58,764 nucleotides of DNA from Parabacteroides sp. AM08-6 (GTDB lineage: Bacteria > Bacteroidota > Bacteroidia > Bacteroidales > Tannerellaceae). Of the stretch, positions 33,487 through 43,074 are shown one piece after another. Made by a program: the position numbers and the translations under genes. The stretch is from positions 1 through 58,764 of the forward strand of contig NZ_QRMP01000021.1 of assembly GCF_003473295.1 (NCBI RefSeq). The letters are read 5' to 3'. How positions within the stretch are numbered: the first letter of the stretch is position 1; each line of letters opens with the position of its first letter. The notes under the pieces were generated by a model that searched no databases, had not been told where the DNA came from, and saw nothing but the letters and a program-made list of their open reading frames with translations.

Positions 33487-34794
33487 ATGAATAAGACACT
33501 TATTATCATTTCCATCATTTTGATAGGCAGTAGCCTTTTTTCCTGTTACGATGAGAATAACTCTTTTGGCGATAACCTTGTCAAAACGGCCTTCCGTAAT
33601 ATAAGCGTAGACAGTTGTACCGTTACACTTTCCTCCTCTTTAATAGACTCTTTGGAAACAGACGGGCAAGGTTTGGCACTAATCGGACGTTATACACATG
33701 CATATTGGGGGACTGTGACTTCGTCGGCCTATCTGCCCTACAATACTCCGGCATATAATACGGACGCATCCGAAAAGGTTGTGCTCGACTCTCTGGTTCT
33801 ATCCTTAAAATACGCCGGTTATTCCTTGGGAGACACAAGTCAGTATCAGACTTTCACCGTACACTGTTTGCAAGAAAAAGTAGAGCTGAACGACAATGGT
33901 TATCTTTACAACAATTCCTCTTTCATGTACGACCCGGAACCGATTGCGACTTGTACCTTCAGGCCCCGGACCGGAGTAGATGTAGAAATACGTCTACCTG
34001 ACGAATTAGGACAAGATATGCTGACACGTCTGCATACACGCGACCTATCAGTCTCCTCCGACCGTTTTGAGACATATTTCAAAGGGCTTGTTATTGTTCC
34101 CGACGCCTCCTGTCAAAGCATGTATTCGTTCAGTGTCGGCGACACGGCTTCAGCGATAATACTACGTTATCATATCATGGATGACTTAGTCAACGAACAG
34201 GAGTGTGTGATATCGGCCAACACCACCACTCAATTTTACCATATCGACCACGACCGGACAGGAACTGTGCTTGAGAATCTTCCGGCCAAAGGTGTAGAAA
34301 TGGAATCGGCGGCGTTGGACAACCGGGGCTTCCTGTTTGCCGGCATCGGCTGGTATACCCGGCTGAAATTTCCCCATCTGAACAACATCCTTCAGTTAGG
34401 TAAACGGGTCTCCATCGAATCCGCCTATCTAAAGATATACCCGGAAGCAAGTACATATTCGGACTACAATACGCTTCCTGACAACATATATCTTTATATA
34501 ACGGACGAAAACAATGTCGTGACCGATGCTGTGAAAGATTATCTCGGGAACGAAGTGCAGAGCGGTGTTCTGGAGAAAGACGATACTTACTCCGAAAATA
34601 CGTACTATTATTTCGACATCACCACTTTTCTACAAGAAGAACTCGGTGCTTCCGGTATGTATAAACACAGTTTACAGTTAGTATTCGACGAAGATACATA
34701 CATTCAGACCTTCCGCAACCTTACATTCCGTGACCAGCAAGGAAGTTCACCCGTTACTTTACAATTAACTTTTAAAGTATATGAAAGCTATTAA
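33487..34794 (+). CDS. DUF4270 lipoprotein
   Basis: A 435-residue lipoprotein (lipobox LFSC, Cys20) with the DUF4270 layout: SVDSCTVTLSSSLIDSL near the N-terminus, KVVLDSLVLSLKYAG around residue 100, YYYFDITTFLQEEL and DQQGSSPVTLQLTF near the end. It is beta-sandwich-like. Members are surface or periplasmic proteins of Bacteroidetes with no assigned reaction. It overlaps the downstream barrel gene by 14 bases, so the two are coupled, and it is divergent from the kelch/DUF4907 pair. Confidence 0.8.
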   Translation: MNKTLIIISIILIGSSLFSCYDENNSFGDNLVKTAFRNISVDSCTVTLSSSLIDSLETDGQGLALIGRYTHAYWGTVTSSAYLPYNTPAYNTDASEKVVLDSLVLSLKYAGYSLGDTSQYQTFTVHCLQEKVELNDNGYLYNNSSFMYDPEPIATCTFRPRTGVDVEIRLPDELGQDMLTRLHTRDLSVSSDRFETYFKGLVIVPDASCQSMYSFSVGDTASAIILRYHIMDDLVNEQECVISANTTTQFYHIDHDRTGTVLENLPAKGVEMESAALDNRGFLFAGIGWYTRLKFPHLNNILQLGKRVSIESAYLKIYPEASTYSDYNTLPDNIYLYITDENNVVTDAVKDYLGNEVQSGVLEKDDTYSENTYYYFDITTFLQEELGASGMYKHSLQLVFDEDTYIQTFRNLTFRDQQGSSPVTLQLTFKVYESY

Positions 34795-35986
34795 ATACAT
34801 TTTCTTATCCTTTCTTCTGCCAGCCACCTCCCTCACGGCCCAAAACGTAATGACCTCTTCGCCTTACTCCATGTTCGGAATAGGCGAAATAGAAACAGGA
34901 CTTTATGGTTCGAATGCTGCGATGGGCGGCGTATCCGCCGGTATGCGCAACAAACAGCTTATCAATGCGGACAATCCGGCTGGGCTGACGGGTATCGATA
35001 CTTGCAGGCTGCTTGCCGAAGTGTCAGCCTTTGCCAAATGGGAATCGTACAAGTCGAAGGGAAGCAGCCACGATGCTTTCACCGGCAATCTGTCGCGTTT
35101 CGTCATGGCCGGCCGCATCATTCCACGTTGGTATGCAGCCGTGGGACTGGCCCCCTATAGTTCGGTTGGTTACTATTTCCAAAGTACACAGGAATTGGAA
35201 GGTTCGCCGGGTTCATATTATACAAGTACTTTCTCCGGAGACGGCGGACTGTCACGCGTTTACCTGGCAAACGCATTTAAGCTCCTGCCCTCGTTGTCGG
35301 TGGGAGCCACAGTCAATTATATTTTCGGAAACATGTCGCAATCGGAAAGTCAGAGTACAATGGCAGTCTCACAAGCGCTTTACGGATATACTTGCTCTGC
35401 CGATTTCGGAGTTCAATACCACCGGGCGTTGGGACGCGAACTTTACCTGACAGTTGGAGCCGTTTACGGTCTGGGGCGGAAAATCGCCATGGAAAAAACC
35501 CAAACCATCACGGAAAGCGCCGGCAGTTATGATTATGCAATGAAGAAAAGCCGGCAAACACTTCCCCAATCGGTAACGGTTGGCAGTTCTCTCCTATATA
35601 AGAAATGGACGTACGGATTGGATTATTTGTTCCGTCGTTACAGTTCATTGACGTCGGGAGCAAGCCGCGTCACGTTTCATGACGCACACGAATTACGAGC
35701 AGGTGTTTGCTACCTTCCCAGCCAATATCCTTCCGACAGTTTCTGGAAACGCACGGAATACAAAATCGGGGCCGGGCTTTCCACCCCATACATGCATGTA
35801 AGCAGCCAGAACGGTCTTTCTTGGCGAGTCACGGCCGGATTCGGTTTCCCTGTGATAAACGGACGCATCAACGTTGCCTTCTTCCATGACCGTACACAAC
35901 TGAATAGCAATGTGTTACAAAGCAGTTTCACGGGATTCACCGTTACTTACACGCTCAATGAATTGTTCCATCGGGTGAAATTGTAG
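34781..35986 (+). CDS. FadL/OmpP1-like outer-membrane beta-barrel
   Basis: A 401-residue outer-membrane protein: signal peptide (about 1-20, LLPATSLTAQ), the Bacteroidetes barrel start SSPYSMFGIGEI, NAAMGGVSAGMRNKQLINADNPAGL (the FadL-like N-terminal hatch), then amphipathic strands through the barrel. The last strands are FTGFTVTYTLNEL. It is co-translated with the DUF4270 gene by overlap. It probably forms a hydrophobic transport or secretion pore with that lipoprotein. The substrate is unknown. Confidence 0.78.
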   Translation: MKAIKYIFLSFLLPATSLTAQNVMTSSPYSMFGIGEIETGLYGSNAAMGGVSAGMRNKQLINADNPAGLTGIDTCRLLAEVSAFAKWESYKSKGSSHDAFTGNLSRFVMAGRIIPRWYAAVGLAPYSSVGYYFQSTQELEGSPGSYYTSTFSGDGGLSRVYLANAFKLLPSLSVGATVNYIFGNMSQSESQSTMAVSQALYGYTCSADFGVQYHRALGRELYLTVGAVYGLGRKIAMEKTQTITESAGSYDYAMKKSRQTLPQSVTVGSSLLYKKWTYGLDYLFRRYSSLTSGASRVTFHDAHELRAGVCYLPSQYPSDSFWKRTEYKIGAGLSTPYMHVSSQNGLSWRVTAGFGFPVINGRINVAFFHDRTQLNSNVLQSSFTGFTVTYTLNELFHRVKL

Positions 35987-36116
35987 CCATCATTTCCCTA
36001 TAAAAAACATGCTCCCGGCAAGAACTCTGAAATCTGTCAGCAAGAATAAAAGAACCCTCCAGTCAAATAAAAATTTCCTCCCTATCATACAAGCATTAGT
36101 ATTCAAGGTATTTACT

Positions 36117-36199
36117 GGCTGACAATCGTCAGCCAGTTGGCTCATAATTATCGGCCAGCTGGTTGATAACCGTCGGCCAGTTGGCTGATAATTATCAAC
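36117..36199. repeat. 22-bp tandem repeat with palindromic units
   Basis: Units ggctgacaatcgtcagccag, ggctcataattatcggccag, ggttgataaccgtcggccag and ggctgataattatcaac follow one another with a period of 22, giving 3.8 copies. Each junction contains an agcca-gt-tggct type inverted repeat. It lies in the 411-base gap between two convergent genes, the barrel gene and rplS. The remainder of the gap holds the rplS terminator and no gene. Confidence 0.85.
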
Positions 36200-36338
36200 A
36201 TTAAAATTGTTCCTATAAAAATCAGAGATTCGTCGGTATGAAAATTCATTTATATCAGTAGCTTTTTTTATATCTCCGGTAACACCTGTTCCGTATATTA
36301 AAAGGCTTTGTGAAATATTTAGGTTAAGAGTTAAAAAC

Positions 36339-36375
36339 AAAAAAGCCATCCGGAACGAACCGAATGGCTTTTTTG
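36339..36375 (-). terminator. rplS terminator
   Basis: The arms aaaaagccatccgg and accgaatggcttttt pair with one mismatch region around a short loop, and the minus strand carries a T-run. It lies 20 bases after the rplS stop. Confidence 0.85.
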
Positions 36376-36397
36376 TATGGCAATAGAACCGGAGAGA

Positions 36398-36745
36398 TTA
36401 CACTCTCTTTTCTTTGATTCTTGCTTTCTTACCGGTAAGAGCACGCAGATAATACAATTTAGCGCGACGTACTTTACCAAGTTTGTTAACAGTGATGCTT
36501 TCGATGAACGGTGATTCAATCGGGAAAATTCTTTCCACACCCACATTCTCAGACATTTTGCGAACCGTGAAACGTTTTTTGTCACCGTGTCCAGAGATAC
36601 GGATAACAACACCACGATACTGCTGGATACGTTCCTTGTTACCTTCTTTAATACGGTAAGCTACTGTAATCGTGTCACCACTTTTAAATGAAGGATGTTC
36701 CTTCTTTGTAGCAAACGCTTCTTCTACAACTTTAATTAAATCCAT
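36398..36745 (-). CDS. rplS: Ribosomal protein L19
   Basis: A 115-residue protein of the 50S subunit that sits at the 30S-50S interface. It matches L19 throughout, including [52 protein letters not shown] and [14 protein letters not shown]. Full length. It is monocistronic here, with a strong terminator and, upstream on the minus strand, ttactttg around 36826-36833, one base off the Bacteroidales -7 box. Confidence 0.97.
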   Translation of the reverse strand: MDLIKVVEEAFATKKEHPSFKSGDTITVAYRIKEGNKERIQQYRGVVIRISGHGDKKRFTVRKMSENVGVERIFPIESPFIESITVNKLGKVRRAKLYYLRALTGKKARIKEKRV

Positions 36746-36871
36746 TGTTTATAGCTTTTTAATTGTAATGTTTAATGAAACGCAATATAACGGGCTACTT
36801 TTCCCGACAGAGATTACGTAAAGCGGGTGCAAAGTAACGAAATAAATATTTGATGTGCAAATCGGTCTGAA

Positions 36872-38104
36872 TTATTTTAGCCATTTGTCGGCAAATTTAA
36901 TGTAATTCTCCCAGTCAAAGTCCGTTACATCGTGTTTTCCTGTCCGGATATGATAAGCTACACGGTGAACAACCGGCGAATTAACAACCGGCATCACATC
37001 CGATTGCAATCCTTCCAAGCCATACAACCGATACACATCGCCGGCATAGAAAGCGGAAAGGAATTCCCCTTTTGGGTCAGCCCACAAATCTTCCTCGGCA
37101 CTTGCAACATAAACCGGACGTGGAGCAATCAGAGCTATCAATTCGTGTTGGTCGACAGGCAAAGCCACTTCGTTTCTCCCATATTGCCGGAAATTCTTAC
37201 AAAACCAGTGCGGAAAAGCGTTATTAATAGTACCGACCGTTTCCCCGAATGCCCTTTTTGAAAGAGCTGCACCTCCGCATCCCGAGCAGTTGGAAATAAC
37301 GATAGAAAAGCGTGAATCCTGTGCACCGGCCCAAAGTGCAGCCTTACCCAGACGGGAATGTCCCATCAGAATAATGCGCGAAGCATCAATCTGGCGGTCT
37401 GTTTCAAAGTAATCCATCATCCGGCTGATGCCCCAAGCCCAGGCAGAAAGAGCCTGCCCGCCATCTGAAGCAATATCTTGCTCTCCCCGAATTCCAAAAA
37501 GAGCAAGTACACTTTCGGCATGTCCGTCTTTCCGATCAGGAAAGAAATCGAAATAGTAGACAGTAGCCAATCCGTATCCTGCATCAATAATTTTAGAAAC
37601 CGGCCAACGGGACTGAGCACATCCACGCGGATTGTCTGAAGAAACGATAATATCAGGATCTGTACTAATAGTCTGGTTTCCCTGAAAATTGCAGGCAAAG
37701 AAAACAGGGACAGGTGTCTTTATCTGATTAGGCAAATACAATAACAATAACGCTTTACGCCGAACTCCATTTTTACTGAACGTGATTTCTATCTGTTTGC
37801 GGGTAGCACTGCCTTCCACAGCACTGTGATTATCATCCAATTTCCGGTAAGAGACGTCTACCTCTCCTACCGGTGATTTGCCATAAACTTGTTCGGTAAA
37901 GAGGGTAAGCAATTCCGGACGGCGAATTTCTTCCCACTGCTCTACCGTGGTTATCTTCCGGCCGGCATTACTCTCCAATAGGGCCGGTAAAGTATAAGCC
38001 GGAACTTTACCTTCTTCATCGATAGTTTCTTCCGTTTGAGCATACCCGGCAAGAATGACAAAACTAAGGAATAGAGCAAGAATATAGACACGTTTCATAA
38101 TCAT
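36872..38104 (-). CDS. CE15-like glucuronoyl esterase / alpha-beta hydrolase
   Basis: A 410-residue exported hydrolase (signal about 1-22, ending GYAQ). The nucleophile elbow GHSRLGKAAL (Ser near 250) matches the bacterial CE15-type motif, and the C-terminal TGKHDVTDFDWENY supplies the catalytic His. Family members cleave ester bonds between lignin and glucuronoxylan or are of unresolved carbohydrate ester activity. ATG 38104 overlaps the NIPSNAP stop (ATGA), which fixes the start and shows co-translation. The activity is predicted. The nearby GH3 gene is separately promoted and divergent. Confidence 0.75.
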   Translation of the reverse strand: MIMKRVYILALFLSFVILAGYAQTEETIDEEGKVPAYTLPALLESNAGRKITTVEQWEEIRRPELLTLFTEQVYGKSPVGEVDVSYRKLDDNHSAVEGSATRKQIEITFSKNGVRRKALLLLYLPNQIKTPVPVFFACNFQGNQTISTDPDIIVSSDNPRGCAQSRWPVSKIIDAGYGLATVYYFDFFPDRKDGHAESVLALFGIRGEQDIASDGGQALSAWAWGISRMMDYFETDRQIDASRIILMGHSRLGKAALWAGAQDSRFSIVISNCSGCGGAALSKRAFGETVGTINNAFPHWFCKNFRQYGRNEVALPVDQHELIALIAPRPVYVASAEEDLWADPKGEFLSAFYAGDVYRLYGLEGLQSDVMPVVNSPVVHRVAYHIRTGKHDVTDFDWENYIKFADKWLK

Positions 38105-38883
38105 ATTTGAGAATAATCCAACGGTGACAAATACAAACTCTGATTGTTCGTAGCTGTATAAGCATATTCCGGTAATCCCATTATTCTTTTCCAGTCCGGA
38201 TGCGCACCAAACTTAGCCCAAGCGGCATTGCGCGTCGGCTCATCCTTATACCAGGTAAGATACATCAAAGCAGGCATGCGCGAACCGGCCAGTATCTCTC
38301 CGTAGCAGACAGGATTTATTCCCACCTTGTCGAAGATAGCCAGTTCGTCCTTGTTGAACATGGCAACTTTGCGCTGGTTCGCTTCCTCGTTGGGGCTGTG
38401 ATAGGTTCGCAGTTCAAACAGCGTGCGGTCTTTGTCCGGCTGATGGAGTTGCGGCACTTTGTCGAATGCTTCGCAGAGGAACGACTCGAAATTGGTATAC
38501 ACCGGATTAGGCGCTGTCGCATCATAAAAAGGTTGCGCAGCTTTACGGAAAGTACTGTCGTTCCAGATTTCCCGTTTCACTTTATAATAAGTCGTTATAT
38601 CCGGATAAACGAAAAGGAGCAACCGGCGTTCCTTTTCTTCTTTCTTATAAGGCACGAAAGCTCCCACTTGAATCTTCTTTCGATTGTAAACCGGAATAAG
38701 CACTTCCTTGAAAAAGGTGTCCAACTCCGTGCCTTCGCCCACCAGCGTATAGATACGCCATTCGTAAATCTCTTTTTCTACTGCCACCGTACTTCCGGTG
38801 ATTTCTTCAACCTCATTGCTTGCTTTCAATGCTGGTACAGCGGCCAACAAACCGGCCAACTTCATAAAATGTCTTCTTCGCAT
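38101..38883 (-). CDS. NIPSNAP family protein with Tat-like signal
   Basis: A 260-residue protein from ATG 38883 (MRRRHFMKLAGLLAAVPAL), which supplies a twin-arginine-like signal. The longer frame from 38925 would bury it. Two NIPSNAP-like ferredoxin-fold halves follow: YEWRIYTLVGEGTELDTFF at about residue 40 and LFELRTYHSPNEEANQRK at about 155. The folds are dimeric alpha-beta barrels of unknown chemistry. It is the first gene of an operon with the CE15-like esterase (four-base overlap) and divergent from the GH3 gene. Confidence 0.85.
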   Translation of the reverse strand: MRRRHFMKLAGLLAAVPALKASNEVEEITGSTVAVEKEIYEWRIYTLVGEGTELDTFFKEVLIPVYNRKKIQVGAFVPYKKEEKERRLLLFVYPDITTYYKVKREIWNDSTFRKAAQPFYDATAPNPVYTNFESFLCEAFDKVPQLHQPDKDRTLFELRTYHSPNEEANQRKVAMFNKDELAIFDKVGINPVCYGEILAGSRMPALMYLTWYKDEPTRNAAWAKFGAHPDWKRIMGLPEYAYTATNNQSLYLSPLDYSQI

Positions 38884-38983
38884 ACGTCTTTGAATTAGAT
38901 TAAAATTAATTGGTAAACGTTCCAAAGATAAAAATATAACAGTAAAATTCTTACATTTGGAGAGTAATTATGCTTTAGTGAAG

Positions 38984-41968
38984 ATGAAAAAGATATATAT
39001 CCTCTTAATTAGCTGTGTTTGCGCACTTTCCGGATTAGCACAGACAACGCCGAACTTTTACCGCTCCGTCGATAAAGAAAAGATGAATCATTGGGTGGAT
39101 TCAATTTTCGATACGATGAGCTATGACGAACGTATCGGCCAGCTTTTCATGGTTATTGCCGACCTGAAAACCGACACTCGCAACATACAACGCCTGACAC
39201 GTTATGTAAATGAGGTAAAAATCGGCGGTATTCTGTTCCATAAAGGCGACCCGGTGACACAAGCGGAAATGACAAACCGTCTGCAAAAGGCATCCCGCGT
39301 CCCGATGCTGGTTTCCCTAGATGGCGAATGGGGGCTGTCCATGCGCCTTGCCGGTACCACGCGTTTCCCGAAGAATATGATGTTGGGAGCGATTGAGGAT
39401 AATAACTTAATTCTGGAATATGGCCGCGAAGTAGCCCGCCAATGCAAAGAAATGGGCATCCACATCAACTTCGCACCCGATATGGATGTAAACAGTAATA
39501 CGGAAAATCCGGTTATCGGTCTCCGCTCTTTTGGAGAAAATCCGCATGCCGTAGCTGAAAAGGGGATTGCATATTCGCGTGGATTGGAAGGAGAAGGAAT
39601 TATTTCCGTCGCCAAACATTTTCCGGGTCACGGCGATACATCCGAAGACTCCCATTATACACTTCCGACTGTGCACCACGATTTATCCCGCTTGGACAGT
39701 GTTGAACTTTTTCCATTCAGGGAATATGTCCGCGAAGGTTTTGCCGGTGTGATGACCGGTCACCTGTTTGTTCCCGCCTTGGATAAGGCACGAAACCGAC
39801 CTGCTTCGCTTTCGAAACCGATAGTAACCGGCATATTGCGCGAAAAACTCGGGTTTACAGGTCTCTGTTTTACAGACGCCCTAGCGATGAAAGGGGCTTC
39901 GGCACGTAAGTCCGACAACCCATCCGTTATGGCTTTACTGGCCGGGAACGACATCCTGCTGGCTCCAACAGCTCCGGTAAACGACTTCAAGGCTGTAAAA
40001 GAAGCAATCGACGAAGGCATTCTGAAGATGGAGGACATCGAAGCCAAATGCCTGAAGGTGCTTCAATACAAATATATCTCCGGATTGAACAATTACCGTC
40101 CTATCCAAACCAAGGGACTATCCGAACGCCTCAACTCCCCCCATGCCGCATGGCTGGCGGCCAAGCTGAATTCAGAAGCCATCACGTTGCTGAAAAACGA
40201 AGAGAACGTTATTCCTTTGAAGCAACTGGATAAAAAGAAAACGGCGGTTGTCTCCATCGGCGATGATACGGACAGCGATTTCATCAAGATGTTATCCCGC
40301 TACGACTCGGTTGCGGTATTCAGCATCAGCCGGACAGCAACAACCGCACAAACCCAACAAGTTTACAAGAAATTGGATAAATACGACCGGATTATTTTCG
40401 GCATACACACAGTCCGTATTCCGGAAAGTCAGGCTATACGTCAGTTGACAGCCAAGAAAGAAGTCATACTGACCTTCTTTACCCTTCCCTATTTCTGTAA
40501 AGAATATAAGGCTTCCATCTCAAAAGCCAAAGCCGTGGTGATGGCTTTTGAAGGAACTCCGCTGGCACAGGAATACGCAGCACAGCTTATCTACGGAGGA
40601 ATTGCAGCTAAAGGGAAACTACCTGTGTCCATTCCCGGATTGTATTATGCCGGAAGCGGCATCTTTACGGAAAAAACGCGCTTAGGTTACCACGAACCTG
40701 AAGAGGTGGGGCTAAACGCAATTCGCATGCAGGCTATCGACTCAATTGCACAGGAAGGAGTGGACAAGAATGCTTATCCCGGCTGCCAGGTATTGGTTGC
40801 CAAAGATGGAATGATTATCTACAACAAATCATTCGGCCATTATAGTTTTGATAAAAAACAGCCTGTCGACGAAAATGCCGTGTACGACCTGGCCTCTTCA
40901 TCCAAAGCTACCGGGACATTGCTGGCTGTCATGAAAGCTTACGACGCAAAGAAGTTCACCCTCAATAACAAGATTTCCGATTTTGTTCCGGAATTGAAGC
41001 AATCCGACAAAAAGGATTTGAATATCAAGGAACTGCTATATCATCAGTCCGGCTTGACGCCAAGTATCAACTTTTACTTGGATGCTATCGACAAAGACAG
41101 TTACCAAGGCAGCCTCTACAGTTCTGCGAAAAATGCGACCCATCCGGTCCGTTTCGATGCCACGACGTATGTACGCAATGACTTCACTTACCTTCCCTCG
41201 TTGGTATCGGAAACAAAGAAGCCCGGTTTCACTACCGAAGTGGCGCGTAATTTCTACGTAAACGATACGTTTAAAGATACAATTATACAAGATATAAAGA
41301 AGTCCCGTCTGACAGGCAGGGGAAAGTACAAGTACAGTTGCATCAACTTTATCCTACTGAAGATGATGGTGGAAAACCAGATGAAGCGACCGATGGACGA
41401 ACTATTGCACGACGATTTCTTCAGCCGCCTGGGAGCCTGGTACACGACTTACAACCCGTTGCATGTGATGGATACGCTGCAAATCGTGCCGACTGAGAAT
41501 GATGGTTTTGTGCGCCGGCAACTATTACGCGGATATGTACACGACGAAGCGGCTGCATTCCAGGGAGGTGTCTCCGGGAATGCCGGTCTGTTCTCCAATG
41601 CCAACGACTTGGCAAAAGTTCTCCAACTGTACCTGAACCTCGGGACGTATGGGGGCGAACCTTATCTATCGGCCGAAACAAGCCGCCTGTTCACACAGAG
41701 CAAAAGCCCGTCCAGCCGCCGGGGATTGGGCTTCGACAAGCCTGTCCCGGGAAATGCCAATGCTTCGCCTTGCGGTATATTGGCGCCTGCTTCCGTTTAC
41801 GGACATACCGGATATACCGGTACATGCTTTTGGGTTGATCCGGACAACAAGTTGATTTATATTTTCCTTTCCAACCGTGTCCATCCAACCCGTGCCAACA
41901 ACAAGCTGGGACAGTTGGATATCCGTCCCCGCATACAGGATACAATTTACAAAGCGCTTAATAAATAA
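38984..41968 (+). CDS. GH3 hydrolase fused to a beta-lactamase-like serine hydrolase
   Basis: A 994-residue exported protein from ATG 38984 (MKKIYILLISCVCALSGLAQ). The frame's TTG at 38957 is not used. Residues about 40-370 are a GH3 domain: KHFPGHGDTSEDSHYTLP (the His/Asp dyad loop of NagZ-type beta-N-acetylglucosaminidases) and GLCFTDALAMKG with the Asp nucleophile. A GH3 C-terminal domain follows (about 400-570). Residues about 590-990 are a class-C beta-lactamase-like domain with SSSK (S-x-x-K), and GHTGYTGT with the H-T-G motif. Acts on peptidoglycan-derived or related glycans, probably at the periplasm. The two activities together suggest cell-wall turnover. Confidence 0.85.
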   Translation: MKKIYILLISCVCALSGLAQTTPNFYRSVDKEKMNHWVDSIFDTMSYDERIGQLFMVIADLKTDTRNIQRLTRYVNEVKIGGILFHKGDPVTQAEMTNRLQKASRVPMLVSLDGEWGLSMRLAGTTRFPKNMMLGAIEDNNLILEYGREVARQCKEMGIHINFAPDMDVNSNTENPVIGLRSFGENPHAVAEKGIAYSRGLEGEGIISVAKHFPGHGDTSEDSHYTLPTVHHDLSRLDSVELFPFREYVREGFAGVMTGHLFVPALDKARNRPASLSKPIVTGILREKLGFTGLCFTDALAMKGASARKSDNPSVMALLAGNDILLAPTAPVNDFKAVKEAIDEGILKMEDIEAKCLKVLQYKYISGLNNYRPIQTKGLSERLNSPHAAWLAAKLNSEAITLLKNEENVIPLKQLDKKKTAVVSIGDDTDSDFIKMLSRYDSVAVFSISRTATTAQTQQVYKKLDKYDRIIFGIHTVRIPESQAIRQLTAKKEVILTFFTLPYFCKEYKASISKAKAVVMAFEGTPLAQEYAAQLIYGGIAAKGKLPVSIPGLYYAGSGIFTEKTRLGYHEPEEVGLNAIRMQAIDSIAQEGVDKNAYPGCQVLVAKDGMIIYNKSFGHYSFDKKQPVDENAVYDLASSSKATGTLLAVMKAYDAKKFTLNNKISDFVPELKQSDKKDLNIKELLYHQSGLTPSINFYLDAIDKDSYQGSLYSSAKNATHPVRFDATTYVRNDFTYLPSLVSETKKPGFTTEVARNFYVNDTFKDTIIQDIKKSRLTGRGKYKYSCINFILLKMMVENQMKRPMDELLHDDFFSRLGAWYTTYNPLHVMDTLQIVPTENDGFVRRQLLRGYVHDEAAAFQGGVSGNAGLFSNANDLAKVLQLYLNLGTYGGEPYLSAETSRLFTQSKSPSSRRGLGFDKPVPGNANASPCGILAPASVYGHTGYTGTCFWVDPDNKLIYIFLSNRVHPTRANNKLGQLDIRPRIQDTIYKALNK

Positions 41969-41996
41969 AAAATAGGAATTGCGATATGAAAATTCT

Positions 41997-42004
41997 TATC
42001 TTTG
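41997..42004 (+). promoter_or_regulatory. Bacteroidales -7 promoter box
   Basis: The octamer tatctttg is an exact TAnnTTTG match 38 bases before the ATG at 42043. It gives the aminotransferase its own promoter after the GH3 gene. Confidence 0.55.
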
Positions 42005-42042
42005 TCATTCAAACAACATTCATTAATTAAATTATAAGTTAT

Positions 42043-43074
42043 ATGCTATTCGGACACGGAGACGATTTCTACAATTCGCAGAATGAAGTAAAGATAAACT
42101 TTAGTTCCAACGTATGGCACGGTGCCAATCTGGAAAAGCTGAAAGAACATTTAAACGGACAGTTCGATAAACTGACACGCTATCCGGAACCGGATGCCGG
42201 CTCGCTGAAACGTCTGTTGGCCCGTCGCTATGAAATAAAGGAAGAGAATGTTGTAGTGACAAACGGCTCTATTACGGCTTTTTATCTATTGGCACAAACT
42301 TGGAAGGGAGCGAAATCCACAATTGCCGTCCCCTCATTTTCGGAATATGAAGACGCTTGCCTCCTACACGGACATGAAGTGAGCTTCTTTCCTACTTCGG
42401 ACGATCTTTCGGAACTCTCGCTGGAAGGACAGGATTTCTGCTGGATTTGCAACCCGAACAACCCGGACGGGAAATTAATACACCGTACCGAACTGCTGAA
42501 ATTAATAGCCGCCAACCGTCAGACAACTTTTGTAATCGACCAGGCATACGTTGCCTTCACTACAGAAGAAATGCTGAAACCTTCGGATATAAAGAACAAT
42601 CCCAACCTGATATTGGTACAGTCCATTTCTAAAGCCTACAACGTACCCGGTTTACGTATCGGGTATTTGATTGCGACACCGGAAAAGACAGAGGAAATCA
42701 ACAAGTATATCATACCCTGGTCGGTCAACGCAATGGCCATCGAAGCCAGCAAATATATCCTGATTCACCCGGCACAGTTCACGCTTCCTATTCGCAAATG
42801 GCAACGTGAGACAGCCGAATTTATTTATCAACTGAGTAAACTGGATGGTTTGGAAGTACAGCCAACCTGTACGACCTTCTTCCTTGTCCGCCTGAAAAAC
42901 GGGACGGCTGCTTCCCTGAAACAATACCTCTGGGACAATTACGGTATCCTGATACGTGACGCCTCTAATTTCCGGAGTTTGGATGAAACCTATATCCGGC
43001 TTTCAACACAGACGACTGCCGAAAACCAACAATTAGTGGACGGAGTTAAGGAATGGTTGTCGTTGCAATCGTAG
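42043..43074 (+). CDS. PLP-dependent aminotransferase, CobD/HisC-like
   Basis: A 343-residue fold-type I aminotransferase. It has YPEPDAGSLKRLLARRY near residue 50, a VTNGSITAFYLL phosphate-binding turn, CNPNNPDGKL near residue 140, VIDQAYVAF with the cofactor-binding Asp/Tyr, SISKAYNVPGLRIGYL with the Schiff-base Lys, and a C-terminal IRLSTQT with the carboxylate-binding Arg. Resembles threonine-phosphate decarboxylase (CobD) as much as histidinol-phosphate aminotransferase. No cobalamin or histidine gene is adjacent, so the pathway is not settled. Its end overlaps the convergent AraC-MGMT gene by 29 bases. Confidence 0.8.
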   Translation: MLFGHGDDFYNSQNEVKINFSSNVWHGANLEKLKEHLNGQFDKLTRYPEPDAGSLKRLLARRYEIKEENVVVTNGSITAFYLLAQTWKGAKSTIAVPSFSEYEDACLLHGHEVSFFPTSDDLSELSLEGQDFCWICNPNNPDGKLIHRTELLKLIAANRQTTFVIDQAYVAFTTEEMLKPSDIKNNPNLILVQSISKAYNVPGLRIGYLIATPEKTEEINKYIIPWSVNAMAIEASKYILIHPAQFTLPIRKWQRETAEFIYQLSKLDGLEVQPTCTTFFLVRLKNGTAASLKQYLWDNYGILIRDASNFRSLDETYIRLSTQTTAENQQLVDGVKEWLSLQS

